Notes: generated from the sequence alone by a model not told the origin. Counted from the stretch's first letter, positions 7,759 through 19,945 are shown. The stretch: DNA of 64,000 nucleotides from Akkermansia muciniphila (GCA_943331105.2 CALQKH020000004.1:124001-188000), one strand, 5' to 3'. A program made the numbers and translations.

Positions 7759-9267
7759 ATGCCCATGACTTACCTTCTCGCCCTCGACCAAGGCACTTCC
7801 AGTTCGCGCAGCATCGTGTTCAACGCACAAGGCCAGATCATGGCCATGGCGCAGCAAGAGATCACGCAGATCTACCCCCAGCCCGGCTGGGTGGAGCACG
7901 ACCCGATGCAGATTTGGCAAACCCAGCTGGCCACGGCCATTGAGGCACTGGCCAAGAGCGGCATCAGCGCAGCCCAAGTGTCGGCGCTGGGCATCACCAA
8001 CCAACGCGAAACCACGGTGGTGTGGCACAAAGGCACGGGCCAGCCGATTCACAACGCGATCGTGTGGCAAGACCGTCGCACCGAGCCGGCTTGCGCAGCC
8101 CTGCGCGAACAAGGGCTGGCCGACACCATTCAGGCCAAAACCGGCTTGCTGGTGGACGCGTATTTTTCAGGCACCAAACTGCAATGGATTTTGGACAACG
8201 TGCCCAACGCACGCGCCCAAGCAGAGCGCGGCGAATTGCTCTTTGGCACGGTCGACAGCTGGCTGATGTGGCAGCTGAGCGGTGGCGCGGTGCACGCCAC
8301 CGATGTGAGCAACGCCTCGCGCACGATGCTCTTCAACATCCACACCCACACCTGGGATACCGAGTTGCTGGCGGCCTTGCGCATCCCGCCCGCCATGATG
8401 CCCACGGTGCAAGCCTCTAGCGCGGTGTATGGCCAAGTGCGCCCGCAGCTGCTGGGCCACGCCATCACGATCGGCGGGGTGGCGGGCGACCAACAAAGCG
8501 CCTTGTTTGGCCAAGCGTGCTTTGGCGCGGGCATGGCCAAAAACACCTATGGCACCGGCTGCTTCATGCTCATGCACACGGGCCACACGGCCATGCATTC
8601 GCAAAATGGTTTGATCACCACCAGCGCGGCGCAAGTGGCGGTACAACCCAAGAGCGCGCCGCAGTTTGCTTTGGAGGGCAGCGTGTTTGTGGGCGGTGCC
8701 GTGGTGCAGTGGCTGCGCGATGGCCTGGGCGCCATTCGCCACAGCAGCGAGGTGCAAGCCTTGGCCGAAAGCGTGCCCGACTCGGGCGGCGTGATGGTGG
8801 TGCCCGCCTTCACGGGGCTGGGTGCACCGTATTGGAGACCGGATGCACGCGGCTCCATCACCGGCCTGACGCGTGGCAGCACTGTGGCGCACATTGCGCG
8901 TGCGGCACTGGAGAGCATCGCCTTTCAAAGCGCGGCTTTGCTGCAAGCCATGGGCCGCGATCTGGCGCAGGCGGGGGTGGCCCCGGTGCAAGAGCTGCGC
9001 GTAGACGGTGGCGCTTGCGTCAACAACCTGCTCATGCAGTTTCAGGCCGACTTGCTGGGCCTGGATGTGGTGCGCCCTGAAGTGACCGAGACCACCGCAT
9101 TGGGCGCGGCGTATTTGGCGGGCTTATCGACCGGCGTGTATGCCAGCACAGACGAGTTGAGCGCGCAGTGGCGCGTGGAGCGGCGCTTCAGCCCGCAGCG
9201 CCTGCCCGACTTTGCGGCCGAACAAATGGCGCTGTGGGAACACGCGGTGCGCAAGACGGTGTTTTGA
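7759..9267 (+). CDS. glpK: Glycerol kinase
   Basis: ATP-dependent kinase making sn-glycerol 3-phosphate, the substrate of GlpD encoded divergently. 502 residues, the normal length. FGGY-kinase motifs are visible: [13 protein letters not shown] at the N-terminus, [12 protein letters not shown], the sugar-binding [20 protein letters not shown], and the C-terminal ATP-binding [21 protein letters not shown] codons at 7759 and 7765 are both possible; neither has a strong ribosome binding site. Its stop is one base before an 84-bp remnant of the gyrB 3' end, which indicates that glpK and gyrB were once direct convergent neighbours. Confidence 0.97.
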   Translation: MPMTYLLALDQGTSSSRSIVFNAQGQIMAMAQQEITQIYPQPGWVEHDPMQIWQTQLATAIEALAKSGISAAQVSALGITNQRETTVVWHKGTGQPIHNAIVWQDRRTEPACAALREQGLADTIQAKTGLLVDAYFSGTKLQWILDNVPNARAQAERGELLFGTVDSWLMWQLSGGAVHATDVSNASRTMLFNIHTHTWDTELLAALRIPPAMMPTVQASSAVYGQVRPQLLGHAITIGGVAGDQQSALFGQACFGAGMAKNTYGTGCFMLMHTGHTAMHSQNGLITTSAAQVAVQPKSAPQFALEGSVFVGGAVVQWLRDGLGAIRHSSEVQALAESVPDSGGVMVVPAFTGLGAPYWRPDARGSITGLTRGSTVAHIARAALESIAFQSAALLQAMGRDLAQAGVAPVQELRVDGGACVNNLLMQFQADLLGLDVVRPEVTETTALGAAYLAGLSTGVYASTDELSAQWRVERRFSPQRLPDFAAEQMALWEHAVRKTVF

Positions 9268-9268
9268 A

Positions 9269-9352
9269 ACTCAAATATCGATGTTCCCTGCCCGCAGCGC
9301 GTTGCTCTCGATGAAGTGGCGGCGTGGCTCGACTTCGTCGCCCATGAGCATG
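9269..9352 (-). pseudogene. Relic copy of the gyrB 3' end (84-bp direct repeat)
   Basis: Matches 10263-10346, the end of the intact gyrB, at 82 of 84 positions and in the same orientation. Read on the minus strand it still encodes the last 27 GyrB residues and the stop codon. Both differences are third-position and synonymous (an Arg CGT/CGG and an Ala GCG/GCA), so this copy was once under selection as a real gyrB end. It abuts the glpK stop on one side and the Abi gene stop (8 bp away) on the other. It is best read as the original gyrB terminus displaced by an insertion that brought its own. Confidence 0.9.
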
Positions 9353-9360
9353 CTTGCACT

Positions 9361-10038
9361 TCAAACCGGTTTGTTTGAAATCAGCGCTTGAGCTCCTTGG
9401 TTTTGCAGCATCCACGTGGCGGTGATGGGGCAACGGACAGCGATCAGATCATGAATTTTCTGAAAATCAGCCGCCAGGTTGCGTTGGAAAATTGGTTCAT
9501 GGTGCGCAATCCTGTTGCGTAACTTCCTGATTTGTTCAAGCTCTGCATAGACCATGGCACGAATTTGTGCGGTGGTCTTATTGTCGTCTGCATGAGGCAG
9601 CACTTTGCGAAGGTGATATGCCCATAACCTGGCATCGAAGCGACTGGTGACCATGGTTTGCCAGAACACAAACTTCAAGTCAGCAATGACCTGACCTGTT
9701 GTGGTTTTGTTCATCCTGGTGGACAACAGGTCAGAGCGAGCGTTGTACCCGACCACTGGGTTCGGCAGGCTACGAACGAAGCCGGCGCTCCATGGCCATT
9801 GCGGTCCATGGGCAGCAGCAATCGCCTCAGAAATTGCATTGCGGATGCTAACTTCGCAAATGTGCAAAGGTGCCAGCAAAGCTGCAGATACTTGAGCATT
9901 CCATGCATATAAAGCCAGCGCACTTGACAGCGTTGGATCACCCGGAGTGGCTGCCTCATAGGTTTCGATCCTTGGCGTGGATAGAGTAGCCTTGATGGCT
10001 TGTGCAGCATCGTTATCAGGTTCGGCGATTGACTTCAT
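9361..10038 (-). CDS. Abi-family HEPN protein (AbiF/Abi_2-like)
   Basis: 225-residue protein of the Abi_2/AbiF-like family, associated with abortive infection. Seen directly: LYAWNAQVSAALLAPLHI (43-60), EVSIRNAISEAI (62-73) and the HEPN ribonuclease signature RNRIAH (R174-x4-H179) within RKLRNRIAHHEPIF. The motif is intact, so ribonuclease activity is plausible. The ATG at 10036-10038 has no ribosome binding site, suggesting a leaderless or weakly translated message. A divergent small RNA starts about 27 bp beyond, its -35 box overlapping the first codons of this gene. The gene lies between two copies of the gyrB 3' end. AbiF-like proteins are reported as toxins neutralised by a nearby structured RNA; that role here is inference. 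Confidence 0.85.
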   Translation of the reverse strand: MKSIAEPDNDAAQAIKATLSTPRIETYEAATPGDPTLSSALALYAWNAQVSAALLAPLHICEVSIRNAISEAIAAAHGPQWPWSAGFVRSLPNPVVGYNARSDLLSTRMNKTTTGQVIADLKFVFWQTMVTSRFDARLWAYHLRKVLPHADDNKTTAQIRAMVYAELEQIRKLRNRIAHHEPIFQRNLAADFQKIHDLIAVRCPITATWMLQNQGAQALISNKPV

Positions 10039-10058
10039 GGCGTCTGGCAGCTTAGAAT
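10029..10058 (+). promoter_or_regulatory. Sigma-70 promoter of the divergent small RNA
   Basis: TTGACT at 10029-10034 and TAGAAT at 10053-10058 with an 18-bp spacer make a near-consensus sigma-70 promoter on the plus strand. It fires away from the Abi gene and its -35 box covers the first codons of that gene, including part of the start region. The expected start of transcription is about 10065. This is the strongest promoter-like sequence in the element and has no coding gene downstream. Confidence 0.7.
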
Positions 10059-10064
10059 TGCTAA

Positions 10065-10148
10065 ACTAGCCTTGGGACACGTTGGCGAAAGCTCCCCCCG
10101 AGGACAGATGAAGTCTGAAAAGCCCGCCTCGTGCGGGCTTTTTCTTTT
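10065..10148 (+). ncRNA. Candidate structured small RNA beside the Abi gene (abiF-RNA-like)
   Basis: Between the promoter at 10029-10058 and an intrinsic terminator lies a transcript of about 85 nt that can fold into three elements. Stem 1 pairs CCTTGGG (10070-10076) with CCCGAGG (10097-10103) and encloses a GC-GAAA-GC tetraloop hairpin. Hairpin 2 is CAGA/TCTG with loop TGAAG (10105-10117). Hairpin 3 is the terminator (10118-10148). No start codon with a ribosome binding site is present. An Rfam motif named abiF RNA occurs near abiF genes; I propose this is a member or analogue acting as RNA antitoxin, but have not run a covariance search. Confidence 0.65.
10118..10148 (+). terminator. Intrinsic terminator of the small RNA
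   Basis: AAAAGCCCGC (10118-10127) pairs with GCGGGCTTTT (10133-10142) around the loop CTCGT, followed by a U-rich run on the plus strand (TTTTTCTTTT, 10139-10148). On the minus strand only four U residues follow, so it may also serve weakly as the gyrB terminator. Confidence 0.85.
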
Positions 10149-10262
10149 GGATATGCCCACACTGGGGCCATTCAATAAACACATGGTCTCTAGCCTCCCT
10201 GACCTAACACTGAACCCGCCCGGCTCTGTGGCCGTTGCTGGCGTGACTTCAGCCGCTCACCG

Positions 10263-12931
<2,669 letters not shown>

Positions 12932-12953
12932 CTATAGCCGTATGGCGCGGGCC

Positions 12954-14063
12954 TTAAATGCGCATGGGCATCACCACGTATTTGAAGTTGTCGTTTTCTG
13001 GAATCGTGATCAAGGCCGAGCTGTTGCCGTCGGCCAAATCGATGCGAACCATATCTTGGCCCATGTTGGCCAGAACGTCGATGATGTAGGTCACGTTGAA
13101 ACCGATCTCGATGGCGTCGCCGCCGTAATCGATGTCGAGTTCGTCCACGGCTTCTTCTTGTTCGGCGTTGGTCGAGGCCACACGCAAAGTGCCGGGCTCA
13201 AGGTTCAGGCGTACGCCTTTGAACTTGTCGCTGGTCAAGATGGCGGTGCGCTGCAAGCAAGACAGCAGCGCTTGGCGGCCCAGCGTGAGGTTGTTGCGAT
13301 GACCCTTGGGGATGACGCGGTTGTAGTCGGGGAACTTGCCCTCGACCAGCTTGGTCACGAACTCCATGCCATCAAAGCTGAACTTGGCTTGGTTGTTGGC
13401 GAATTGCATCTCGATCGCGCCATCGGCATCCGACAGCAAGCGTTGCAGCTCGAGCACGGTCTTGCGCGGCAAGATGACTTCTTGTTTGGTGGGCACCTCC
13501 ACATCCAGCGTGGCGGCTGTGAATGCCAAGCGGTGACCGTCGGTGGCCACCAGGCTCAGTCGGTTGCCCTCGGCCACAAACAAGATGCCGTTGAGGTAGT
13601 AGCGGATGTCGTGCACGGCCATGGCAAACGAGACCTGTCCCAGCAGTTGCTTGAGGGTTTTTTGCGGCACGCTGAACACGGGGCCAAAGCTGGCGGCTTC
13701 TTGCACCAGCGGAAAGTCTTCGGCCGGCAAAGTCTGCAAGGTGAACTTGGACTTGCCACCCTTCAAGATCAGCTTGGCTTGTGACGATTCGAGACTGACG
13801 GTTTGGTCAGCGGGCATGGTGCGCAAGATGTCGATGAGTTTGCGCGCACCCACGGTGGTGGTGAAATCGCCTGGATCGCCTTCCATCTCGGCCGTGGTGC
13901 GGATCTGGATTTCGAGGTCACTGGTGGTCAGTTGCAGTGCGTGACCAGTTTTGCGGATCAGCACATTGGCCAATACAGGCAATGTGTGACGGCGCTCAAC
14001 AATGCCGGACACGGATTGCAGAACCGACAGCAATTTGTCTTGGGTGGCCTTCAGGACGATCAT
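12954..14063 (-). CDS. dnaN: DNA polymerase III sliding clamp, beta subunit
   Basis: Ring-shaped processivity clamp of the replicative polymerase, 369 residues, the normal length with three homologous clamp domains. The N-terminus MIVLKATQDKLLSVLQSVSGIVERRHTLPVL and the C-terminal VVMPMRI are characteristic; the peptide-binding end is intact. The gene lies 150 bp after dnaA and 85 bp before gyrB on the same strand. The gap to dnaA probably contains its own promoter. No irregularity is seen. Confidence 0.98.
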   Translation of the reverse strand: MIVLKATQDKLLSVLQSVSGIVERRHTLPVLANVLIRKTGHALQLTTSDLEIQIRTTAEMEGDPGDFTTTVGARKLIDILRTMPADQTVSLESSQAKLILKGGKSKFTLQTLPAEDFPLVQEAASFGPVFSVPQKTLKQLLGQVSFAMAVHDIRYYLNGILFVAEGNRLSLVATDGHRLAFTAATLDVEVPTKQEVILPRKTVLELQRLLSDADGAIEMQFANNQAKFSFDGMEFVTKLVEGKFPDYNRVIPKGHRNNLTLGRQALLSCLQRTAILTSDKFKGVRLNLEPGTLRVASTNAEQEEAVDELDIDYGGDAIEIGFNVTYIIDVLANMGQDMVRIDLADGNSSALITIPENDNFKYVVMPMRI

Positions 14064-14213
14064 TTGTCTACCTTTGGTGGTTTTTATCGTCTCAGATCAA
14101 ATCAGGACGAAATTTTCGCTACAGGGTGCATTTTCGCCGCTTTTTGCCCAGAAAATGGGCTTCATAGGGGTCAAATCACCGAAAACAAACCTGTGGAACG
14201 GGGACATGGCGGT

Positions 14214-15614
14214 TTAACCCTTGAGTGTCTGCTCCAAAACGTGAAGTTGCTGGTTCAACTCGGTCATTTGCTGACGTTCTGCACCAATTTTGCGCACGGC
14301 GTGCAGCACCGTGGTGTGGTCACGCCCCCCAAACAGTTCGCCGATCTCGGGCAGGCTCTTTTGGGTCATTTCTTTGGCCAGGTACATGGCGATCTGGCGC
14401 GGGCGGGCGATACTGGCCGGGCGCTTTTTGCTGTACATGTCGGCGACCTTGATCTTGTAGTAATCGGCCACGGTTTTCTGGATGTTTTCCACGCTGATCT
14501 GGCGGTTTTGAATCGACAGCAAATCGCGCAAGGCGTCACGGGCCAACTGGATCGAGATGTCTTTTTGGTTGAAACGCGAATAGGCCAGGATTTTGCGCAG
14601 CGCGCCCTCCAACTCACGCACGTTGGAGCGCACATTTTTGGCCACAAAAAACGCCACTTCCTCGGGCATCTCGCTGCCTTCACTGATGGCTTTGTTGATC
14701 AAAATCGCCACGCGCATCTCCAACTCGGGCGGCTCCATGGCCACCGTCAAGCCCGAATCAAAGCGCGAAACCAGGCGCTCGTGGATATCGGCCAGCCCCT
14801 TGGGATAGGTGTCGCTGGTCATCACGATGTGCGACTTTTTGGCCAATAAGGCCTCGAATGCATTGAAAAACTCTTCTTGCGTGCGGTCTTTGTTGGCAAA
14901 GAACTGGACATCGTCGATCAGCAGCAAATCGAGCGAGTGATAGTGGTGTTTGAACTCGTCAAAAGTCTTGCGCTGGTAGGCTTTAACCACATCCGACACA
15001 AACTGTTCAGCGTGGATGTACAAAACTTTGGCTTCGGGGCGGTCAGCCAGCAGTTTGTTGCCAATGGCGTGCATGAGGTGGGTCTTACCCAAACCCACGC
15101 CACCATAGATGAACAAGGGGTTGTACAGATGCCCTGGCGAACCCGACACATGCATGGCCGCGGCACGTGCCATGCGGTTAGCCGTGCCTTCGACCAAGTT
15201 GTCGAAATTCAAGGCACTGTTGAGTCGATTGCGAAAGGGGTTGGTCGCCGCCTCGTCGGCCACCACCGCCAAAGCCACCGGCATGTCCATAGAGGAGGGC
15301 GTTGAGGCTTTTGAAGTCCTGATGCCGCTTTCGCGCTGAGTGATCGCTAACTCAAGCTTGACAGGGTGACCTTGGAGGCTCTCAAGCAAAGCACTCAGAC
15401 GGCCCGCATATTGGGCACGAATCCAGTCCAACTTGAAACGGTTGGCCACATAGATGGTGACTGTTTGATGGTCTTTGGACACCTGTGCCGAGAGCGGTTT
15501 GATCCAGGTGTTGAATTGCTGCTCTGGCAACTCTCGCGCCAGGTCGTCGACGCAGGCTTGCCACAAGGATGGGCTTGGATCGGCCTGAAATTCCGGAGTC
15601 ATTCCCTCGGTCAT
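14214..15614 (-). CDS. dnaA: Chromosomal replication initiator DnaA
   Basis: AAA+ initiator that binds DnaA boxes and opens oriC, 466 residues. Domain I (helicase-loading, N-terminal [21 protein letters not shown]), a variable linker, Walker [17 protein letters not shown], Walker [11 protein letters not shown], and the domain IV DNA-binding signature [12 protein letters not shown] are all visible. ATG codons at 15614 and 15602 are both possible. The 240-bp region upstream contains DnaA boxes and is taken as oriC. dnaN and gyrB follow on the same strand. Confidence 0.98.
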   Translation of the reverse strand: MTEGMTPEFQADPSPSLWQACVDDLARELPEQQFNTWIKPLSAQVSKDHQTVTIYVANRFKLDWIRAQYAGRLSALLESLQGHPVKLELAITQRESGIRTSKASTPSSMDMPVALAVVADEAATNPFRNRLNSALNFDNLVEGTANRMARAAAMHVSGSPGHLYNPLFIYGGVGLGKTHLMHAIGNKLLADRPEAKVLYIHAEQFVSDVVKAYQRKTFDEFKHHYHSLDLLLIDDVQFFANKDRTQEEFFNAFEALLAKKSHIVMTSDTYPKGLADIHERLVSRFDSGLTVAMEPPELEMRVAILINKAISEGSEMPEEVAFFVAKNVRSNVRELEGALRKILAYSRFNQKDISIQLARDALRDLLSIQNRQISVENIQKTVADYYKIKVADMYSKKRPASIARPRQIAMYLAKEMTQKSLPEIGELFGGRDHTTVLHAVRKIGAERQQMTELNQQLHVLEQTLKG

Positions 15615-15854
15615 TGCGTACTTTTTTATTGTGGACAGAAGTGGTCACGATGCACGGAACGATGGGCTTTATCAAGAGCTTATCCACATGCTGTATCGAA
15701 AAGAAAGTTGATCATAAACCACATCCAAGCTCGAACACTCCGGACACACCCTGATGGACAAAAATACAGTTTGTTTGCCGCTGGCCTGAAAGTTTGCGAT
15801 AATCTTGGGTTTCGCCCAAAGCTGATTCATGGCATTGGGCACAAAGGAAGAGTT
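15615..15854. other. oriC: Putative replication origin (oriC) region
   Basis: The 240-bp gap between divergent dnaA and rpmH is the usual origin site in this group. It contains one perfect DnaA box, TTATCCACA at 15680-15688, an imperfect reverse box TGTGGACAG at 15630-15638 and an AT-richer stretch around 15695-15775. Only one perfect box is visible, fewer than in well-studied origins, so the exact boundaries remain uncertain; the divergent dnaA and rpmH promoters must lie here too. Confidence 0.6.
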
Positions 15855-15989
15855 ATGAAACGCACCTACCAACCATCCAAGACACGTCGCGCCCGCACCC
15901 ACGGCTTTCTGGTTCGCATGAAAACTCGTGGCGGCCGCGCTGTGATCAATGCTCGCCGCGCCAAAGGCCGCAAGCGCCTGGCTGTCTAA
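15855..15989 (+). CDS. rpmH: Ribosomal protein bL34
   Basis: 44-residue large-subunit protein, [20 protein letters not shown] followed by the Arg/Lys-rich tail ending KGRKRLAV; the sequence is unmistakable. ATG at 15855 is preceded by AAGGAAGAG. It heads the conserved rpmH-rnpA-yidD-yidC-mnmE series, divergent from dnaA. Confidence 0.98.
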   Translation: MKRTYQPSKTRRARTHGFLVRMKTRGGRAVINARRAKGRKRLAV

Positions 15990-16047
15990 TGACTGTTCAG
16001 CCGTCTGTTCGTGGCCAATCGCCACTTCGGGCGGTTGCAATCGGGGC

Positions 16048-16506
16048 ATGGCCATCGTGCAGCGTTTAAAAACACGCCCACAGTTTCAGGCTGCCCTGGC
16101 GGGTGGTACGGTCTCTCGGACAGCGCATTTTGCGTTGCACCGCTTGAACCTGTCCAAGCCCACAGACAACCCATCGGCCCCCGCCGAACACATCGGGCCT
16201 GCACCCTCACCGGAGCAGGCCCTTTTTGACTTGTCTGGTGTTTGGCTGGGTGCCATGGTGCCCAAGCGCTGGGCGCGGCGCGCCGTGACCCGCAACGCCA
16301 TCAAAAGGCAGATTTACAACGTGAGCGAACGCTATGGCGAACGTTTGCCTGTGGCTGCGCATGTGGTGCGTCTTCGCACCACGTTTGACCGCAAGTTGTT
16401 CATCAGCGCCACATCTGACCAACTCAAGTTGGCTGTACGGCTTGAGCTCGAACAGCTTTTTGAACGCGCAGCGCTCCAACCCACTCAGCCAAAGGACACC
16501 GCATGA
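16048..16506 (+). CDS. rnpA: Ribonuclease P protein component
   Basis: Basic protein subunit of RNase P, which matures tRNA 5' ends, about 152 residues. The RNR-type signature ARRAVTRNAIKRQIYNV and the preceding GAMVPKRWARRAV identify it. The start at 16048 (MAIVQRLKTRPQFQA) fits the family; the frame stays open further upstream but overlaps rpmH. Relative to E. coli there is an insertion near residues 30-55 (proline-rich, NPSAPAEHIGPAPSPEQ). Its stop overlaps the yidD start. Confidence 0.93.
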   Translation: MAIVQRLKTRPQFQAALAGGTVSRTAHFALHRLNLSKPTDNPSAPAEHIGPAPSPEQALFDLSGVWLGAMVPKRWARRAVTRNAIKRQIYNVSERYGERLPVAAHVVRLRTTFDRKLFISATSDQLKLAVRLELEQLFERAALQPTQPKDTA

Positions 16507-16778
16507 CCATTCAGCGCCTTTTGATGGGTGTGGTGCGCGGCTACCGCTTGCTGCTCAGCCCTTGGCTGGGCTCATCTTGCAGGTTCGAGCCCACTTGCTC
16601 CGCCTATGCTTTGGACGCATTGTCCTTGCATGGCGCCGCTGCTGGCAGCTACCTGACTCTGCACCGTTTGGTGCGGTGCAGCCCTTGGTGCAAGGGCGGC
16701 CATGATCCTGTTCCCACGCAAGCACCCCGCTTGTTCTCTGCTTTGTTTCCCTCTACGTCGTCAAAGAAGACCCCATGA
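16503..16778 (+). CDS. yidD: Membrane protein insertion efficiency factor YidD
   Basis: Small membrane-associated protein of 91 residues that assists YidC-dependent insertion. The family core is visible: GYRLLLSPWLGSSCRFEPTC, SAYALDAL and RLVRCSPWCKGGHDPVP, with the conserved cysteines. It overlaps rnpA upstream and yidC downstream by four bases each, so the three are co-translated. Confidence 0.95.
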   Translation: MTIQRLLMGVVRGYRLLLSPWLGSSCRFEPTCSAYALDALSLHGAAAGSYLTLHRLVRCSPWCKGGHDPVPTQAPRLFSALFPSTSSKKTP

Positions 16779-18469
16779 ACGATATCCGTCGCACCATCCT
16801 TTGGGTGATTTTTGGTTTTTCCCTGGTTCTGCTTTGGGACCAATGGCAACTGCACAACGGGAAAAAAGCCACTTTTTTCCCCAAGCCTGAATTAACCGCG
16901 CCCGCTGCTGCCCCTGCACCTGCTGCGGTCACTTCCGGCGCCAACGCATTGCCAACGGCCACCACGGCGCCCGTCGCAGCATCGCCAGGACAGGTGCCCA
17001 CCTCGGGATCCAGCACCACGGCAGCTGCCCGTGAAAAAATCGAGATCGAAACCGACGTGCTCAAACTCAGCTTTGACACCGAGGGCGGTTCATTGGTGCG
17101 CAGCGAGTTCACCAAGCACAGCGATTTGGTCGATCCCAAAAAGAACATGGTGCTGTTGGACCAGAGCAGCAGCCGCGTTTACATGGCGCAAACCGGCTTG
17201 ATCGGCGGGGATTTCCCAACCCACAAGACCCCCATGCGCTTCAGCGGAGAGCGCAAACTCAAAGATGGTCAGGATGAGTTGACGGTTCGTTTTGAATCGG
17301 CCGAGATCAACGGTGTTCAGCTCGTCAAAACCTACACATTCAAACGCGGCAGTCACGTCATCAACGTCAAGCATGATGTGGTGAACAATGGCACCGTCCC
17401 TGTATCGCCACAGCTTTATATGCAACTGGTGCGTGATGGCAACAAACCCGAGGGCGAATCGGCGTTTTACTTCACTTTCACCGGACCGGCTGTTTACACC
17501 GAAGCCAAAAAATACCAAAAGCTGGAGTTTTCCGACATCGAAAAGAACAAAGTCGAGTTCGAAAAATCTTCGCCCAATGGTTACGTGGCCATGGTGCAGC
17601 ACTACTTTGCCAGCGCTTGGTTGTTGCCTGAAGGCATACAGCGCGAGAACTTTGCCCGCAAGGTCGACACCAACCTCTATGCCGTGGGCATGATCACACC
17701 TTTTGCGGAGTTGGCACCGGGTCAAACCCGCAGCCTCAGCAACCAGTTGTTCAGCGGTCCACAAGAGGAAAAAGTACTCGAAGCCCTGACGCCAGGCCTG
17801 GACTTGGTGAAAGACTATGGCTGGTTGGCGATGCTGTCCAAGCCCTTGTACTGGTTGCTGGACCAACTGCACAGCGTGCTGCAAAACTGGGGCTGGTCCA
17901 TCGTCGCCCTGGTGCTGTTGATCAAGATCGCTTTCTATTGGCTCAATGCCAAGGCCTATTCCAGCATGGCCAAGATGAAAGCCATCAACCCCAAGATCAT
18001 GGAAATGCGTGAGCGCCTGAAAAACAACCCGCAGCAAATGCAGCAGGAGATGATGAGGATTTACCGTGAAGAGAAGGTCAACCCCATGGGTGGCTGCTTC
18101 CCGATCATGGTTCAGATCCCTGTTTTCATTGCGCTGTATTGGGTGCTGTTGTCCAGCGTGGAGATGCGCAATGCCCCATGGCTGGGCTGGATTCAGGACT
18201 TGGCTGCACCCGATCCTTACTACATTTTGCCGCTGATCATGACGCTGACAACTCTGCTGCAAACGGCATTGAACCCCGCGCCACCTGATCCGATGCAAGC
18301 CAAATTGATGTGGATGATGCCGCTGATTTTCTCGGTCATGTTCTTCTTCTTCCCGTCCGGCTTGGTGCTGTACTGGATCACGAACAACATCTTGTCGATC
18401 GCCCAGCAATGGATGATCAACACCCGGATGGGCGTGCCGCCGCAGTTCAACTTGCCCAAGTTCAAGTAA
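16775..18469 (+). CDS. yidC: Membrane protein insertase YidC
   Basis: Inner-membrane insertase/chaperone, 564 residues. Seen: an N-terminal membrane anchor (residues 6-24), an Ala/Pro/Thr-rich linker of about 60 residues, a large periplasmic beta domain, then the conserved five-helix core with WSIVALVLLIKIAFYWLNA, the cytoplasmic hairpin rich in Met and charged residues (MKAINPKIMEMRERLKNNP), and GLVLYWITNNILSIAQQW. It ends 15 bp before a strong terminator that separates it from mnmE. Confidence 0.98.
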   Translation: MNDIRRTILWVIFGFSLVLLWDQWQLHNGKKATFFPKPELTAPAAAPAPAAVTSGANALPTATTAPVAASPGQVPTSGSSTTAAAREKIEIETDVLKLSFDTEGGSLVRSEFTKHSDLVDPKKNMVLLDQSSSRVYMAQTGLIGGDFPTHKTPMRFSGERKLKDGQDELTVRFESAEINGVQLVKTYTFKRGSHVINVKHDVVNNGTVPVSPQLYMQLVRDGNKPEGESAFYFTFTGPAVYTEAKKYQKLEFSDIEKNKVEFEKSSPNGYVAMVQHYFASAWLLPEGIQRENFARKVDTNLYAVGMITPFAELAPGQTRSLSNQLFSGPQEEKVLEALTPGLDLVKDYGWLAMLSKPLYWLLDQLHSVLQNWGWSIVALVLLIKIAFYWLNAKAYSSMAKMKAINPKIMEMRERLKNNPQQMQQEMMRIYREEKVNPMGGCFPIMVQIPVFIALYWVLLSSVEMRNAPWLGWIQDLAAPDPYYILPLIMTLTTLLQTALNPAPPDPMQAKLMWMMPLIFSVMFFFFPSGLVLYWITNNILSIAQQWMINTRMGVPPQFNLPKFK

Positions 18470-18483
18470 ATCCACCCCACCCC

Positions 18484-18509
18484 AAGGGCCGCGCAAGCGG
18501 CCTTTTTTT
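18484..18509 (+). terminator. Intrinsic terminator after yidC
   Basis: AAGGGCCGC (18484-18492) pairs with GCGGCCTTT (18497-18505) around a GCAA tetraloop and is followed by a run of seven U residues. It ends the rpmH-yidC transcript before mnmE. Confidence 0.9.
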
Positions 18510-18532
18510 GCTTCACCTCGTCCAAGACCGCC

Positions 18533-19945
18533 ATGCTCGCCAGACACCAAGATCCGATCGTCGCCATCGCCACCGCACCCGGTCGCGGTGCCGTGGGCAT
18601 CGTGCGGGTGTCGGGCCGGTATCTGACGCCGCTGATTCATGCGCTGTGCGGCCGCACACTCAAGCCGCGCGAGGCCACGTATTTACCCTTTGCCGATGCC
18701 GATGGCAGCCCGATTGATCATGGTCTGGCTTTGCATTTTGTGGCGCCGCACTCGTTCACTGGCGAAGACGTGCTGGAGTTGCAGGCACACGGTGGCCCTG
18801 TGGTCTTGCAACTGCTGGTGGCACGTTGCCTGCAAGCGGCGGCCGAAGTGGACCCCGCCACAGGCCAGCTGCGTTTGGCCGGGTTGCGTGTGGCGCAACC
18901 GGGCGAGTTTTCTGAGCGCGCTTTTTTGAACGACAAGATCGACTTGGCGCAGGCCGAGGCGATTGCCGACCTGATCGATGCCAGCACCGAGGCCGCAGCC
19001 CGAAGCGCCAGCCGGTCATTAGCGGGTGATTTCTCCAAAGAGATCCATGTGCTGCGCGATGCGCTGATTCACCTGCGCATGTTGGTGGAGGCGACGCTGG
19101 ACTTCCCGGAAGAAGAGATCGACTTTTTGCAAAAGGCCGATGCACAGGGCCAGCTGAACCGCCTGCAAGCGGCCTTGGACACGGTGCTGAGCAAAGCCCG
19201 CCAAGGTGCCTTGCTGCGAGAAGGCATCAAGGTGGTGATTGCAGGACAGCCCAATGCGGGCAAAAGTTCGCTGCTCAACGCGTTGGCCGGGGCTGAGCTG
19301 GCCATCGTCACCCCGATTGCGGGCACCACGCGCGATGTGGTGCAGCAAACCATTCAGATTGAAGGGGTGCCGCTGCATGTGATCGACACCGCCGGACTGC
19401 GCGAAGGCGAAGGCGTGGACGAGGTCGAACAAATCGGCATTGCCCGCGCCTGGGGTCAGATCGAGAACGCCGACGCGGTGCTGTTTTTGCACGACCTGAC
19501 GCGCGTGGGCATGCCCGATTACGACGCGGCCGACGCCGACATTGCCACGGCTCTGAAAAACCGCTTGCCCGTCAGCGTGGCAGTGGTCGATGTGTGGAAC
19601 AAGGCCGATGCAACGAGCAGCACACAAGAACGCACGGGCTTGACGCTGTCTGCGCGCACGGGAGAAGGCCTGCAAGCCCTGCGCCAGCAATTGCTGCAGC
19701 AAGCCGGTTGGCAGCAAGCCAGCGAAGGCCTGTTCATTGCCCGCGAACGCCATGTGCAAGCGCTGCGCCGGGTGCGCGAGCACCTGGAAGTGGCCGATGC
19801 GCATTTGGCAGCGCAAGCGCAAAACCTTGACCTGCTGGCCGAAGAACTGCGCCTGGGTCAAAACGCACTCAATGAAATCACGGGCGAGTTCAGCGCAGAC
19901 GATTTGTTGGGCGTGATTTTTTCGAGCTTTTGCATCGGCAAGTAA
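18533..19945 (+). CDS. mnmE: tRNA modification GTPase MnmE
   Basis: GTPase that, with MnmG, modifies the wobble uridine of certain tRNAs; 470 residues. N-terminal folate-binding domain ([42 protein letters not shown]), G1 motif [11 protein letters not shown]3 DTAGLRE, G4 NKAD and the C-terminal FCIGK catalytic motif are all present. It follows the yidC terminator closely, so its promoter must overlap that region. The 141 bp after it hold no obvious terminator. Confidence 0.97.
   Translation: MLARHQDPIVAIATAPGRGAVGIVRVSGRYLTPLIHALCGRTLKPREATYLPFADADGSPIDHGLALHFVAPHSFTGEDVLELQAHGGPVVLQLLVARCLQAAAEVDPATGQLRLAGLRVAQPGEFSERAFLNDKIDLAQAEAIADLIDASTEAAARSASRSLAGDFSKEIHVLRDALIHLRMLVEATLDFPEEEIDFLQKADAQGQLNRLQAALDTVLSKARQGALLREGIKVVIAGQPNAGKSSLLNALAGAELAIVTPIAGTTRDVVQQTIQIEGVPLHVIDTAGLREGEGVDEVEQIGIARAWGQIENADAVLFLHDLTRVGMPDYDAADADIATALKNRLPVSVAVVDVWNKADATSSTQERTGLTLSARTGEGLQALRQQLLQQAGWQQASEGLFIARERHVQALRRVREHLEVADAHLAAQAQNLDLLAEELRLGQNALNEITGEFSADDLLGVIFSSFCIGK

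Noticed and set aside
7740..7764. GlpR-like operator half-site (TTCGATA) between glpD and glpK
   Set aside because: Only one half-site with a shifted spacing; not enough to call an operator.
6356..7768. 470-codon plus-strand frame opposite glpD
   Set aside because: His/Gln-rich composition typical of an antisense shadow; glpD on the other strand is complete.
17090..18640. 516-codon minus-strand frame opposite yidC
   Set aside because: Shadow frame; yidC and mnmE are intact on the other strand.
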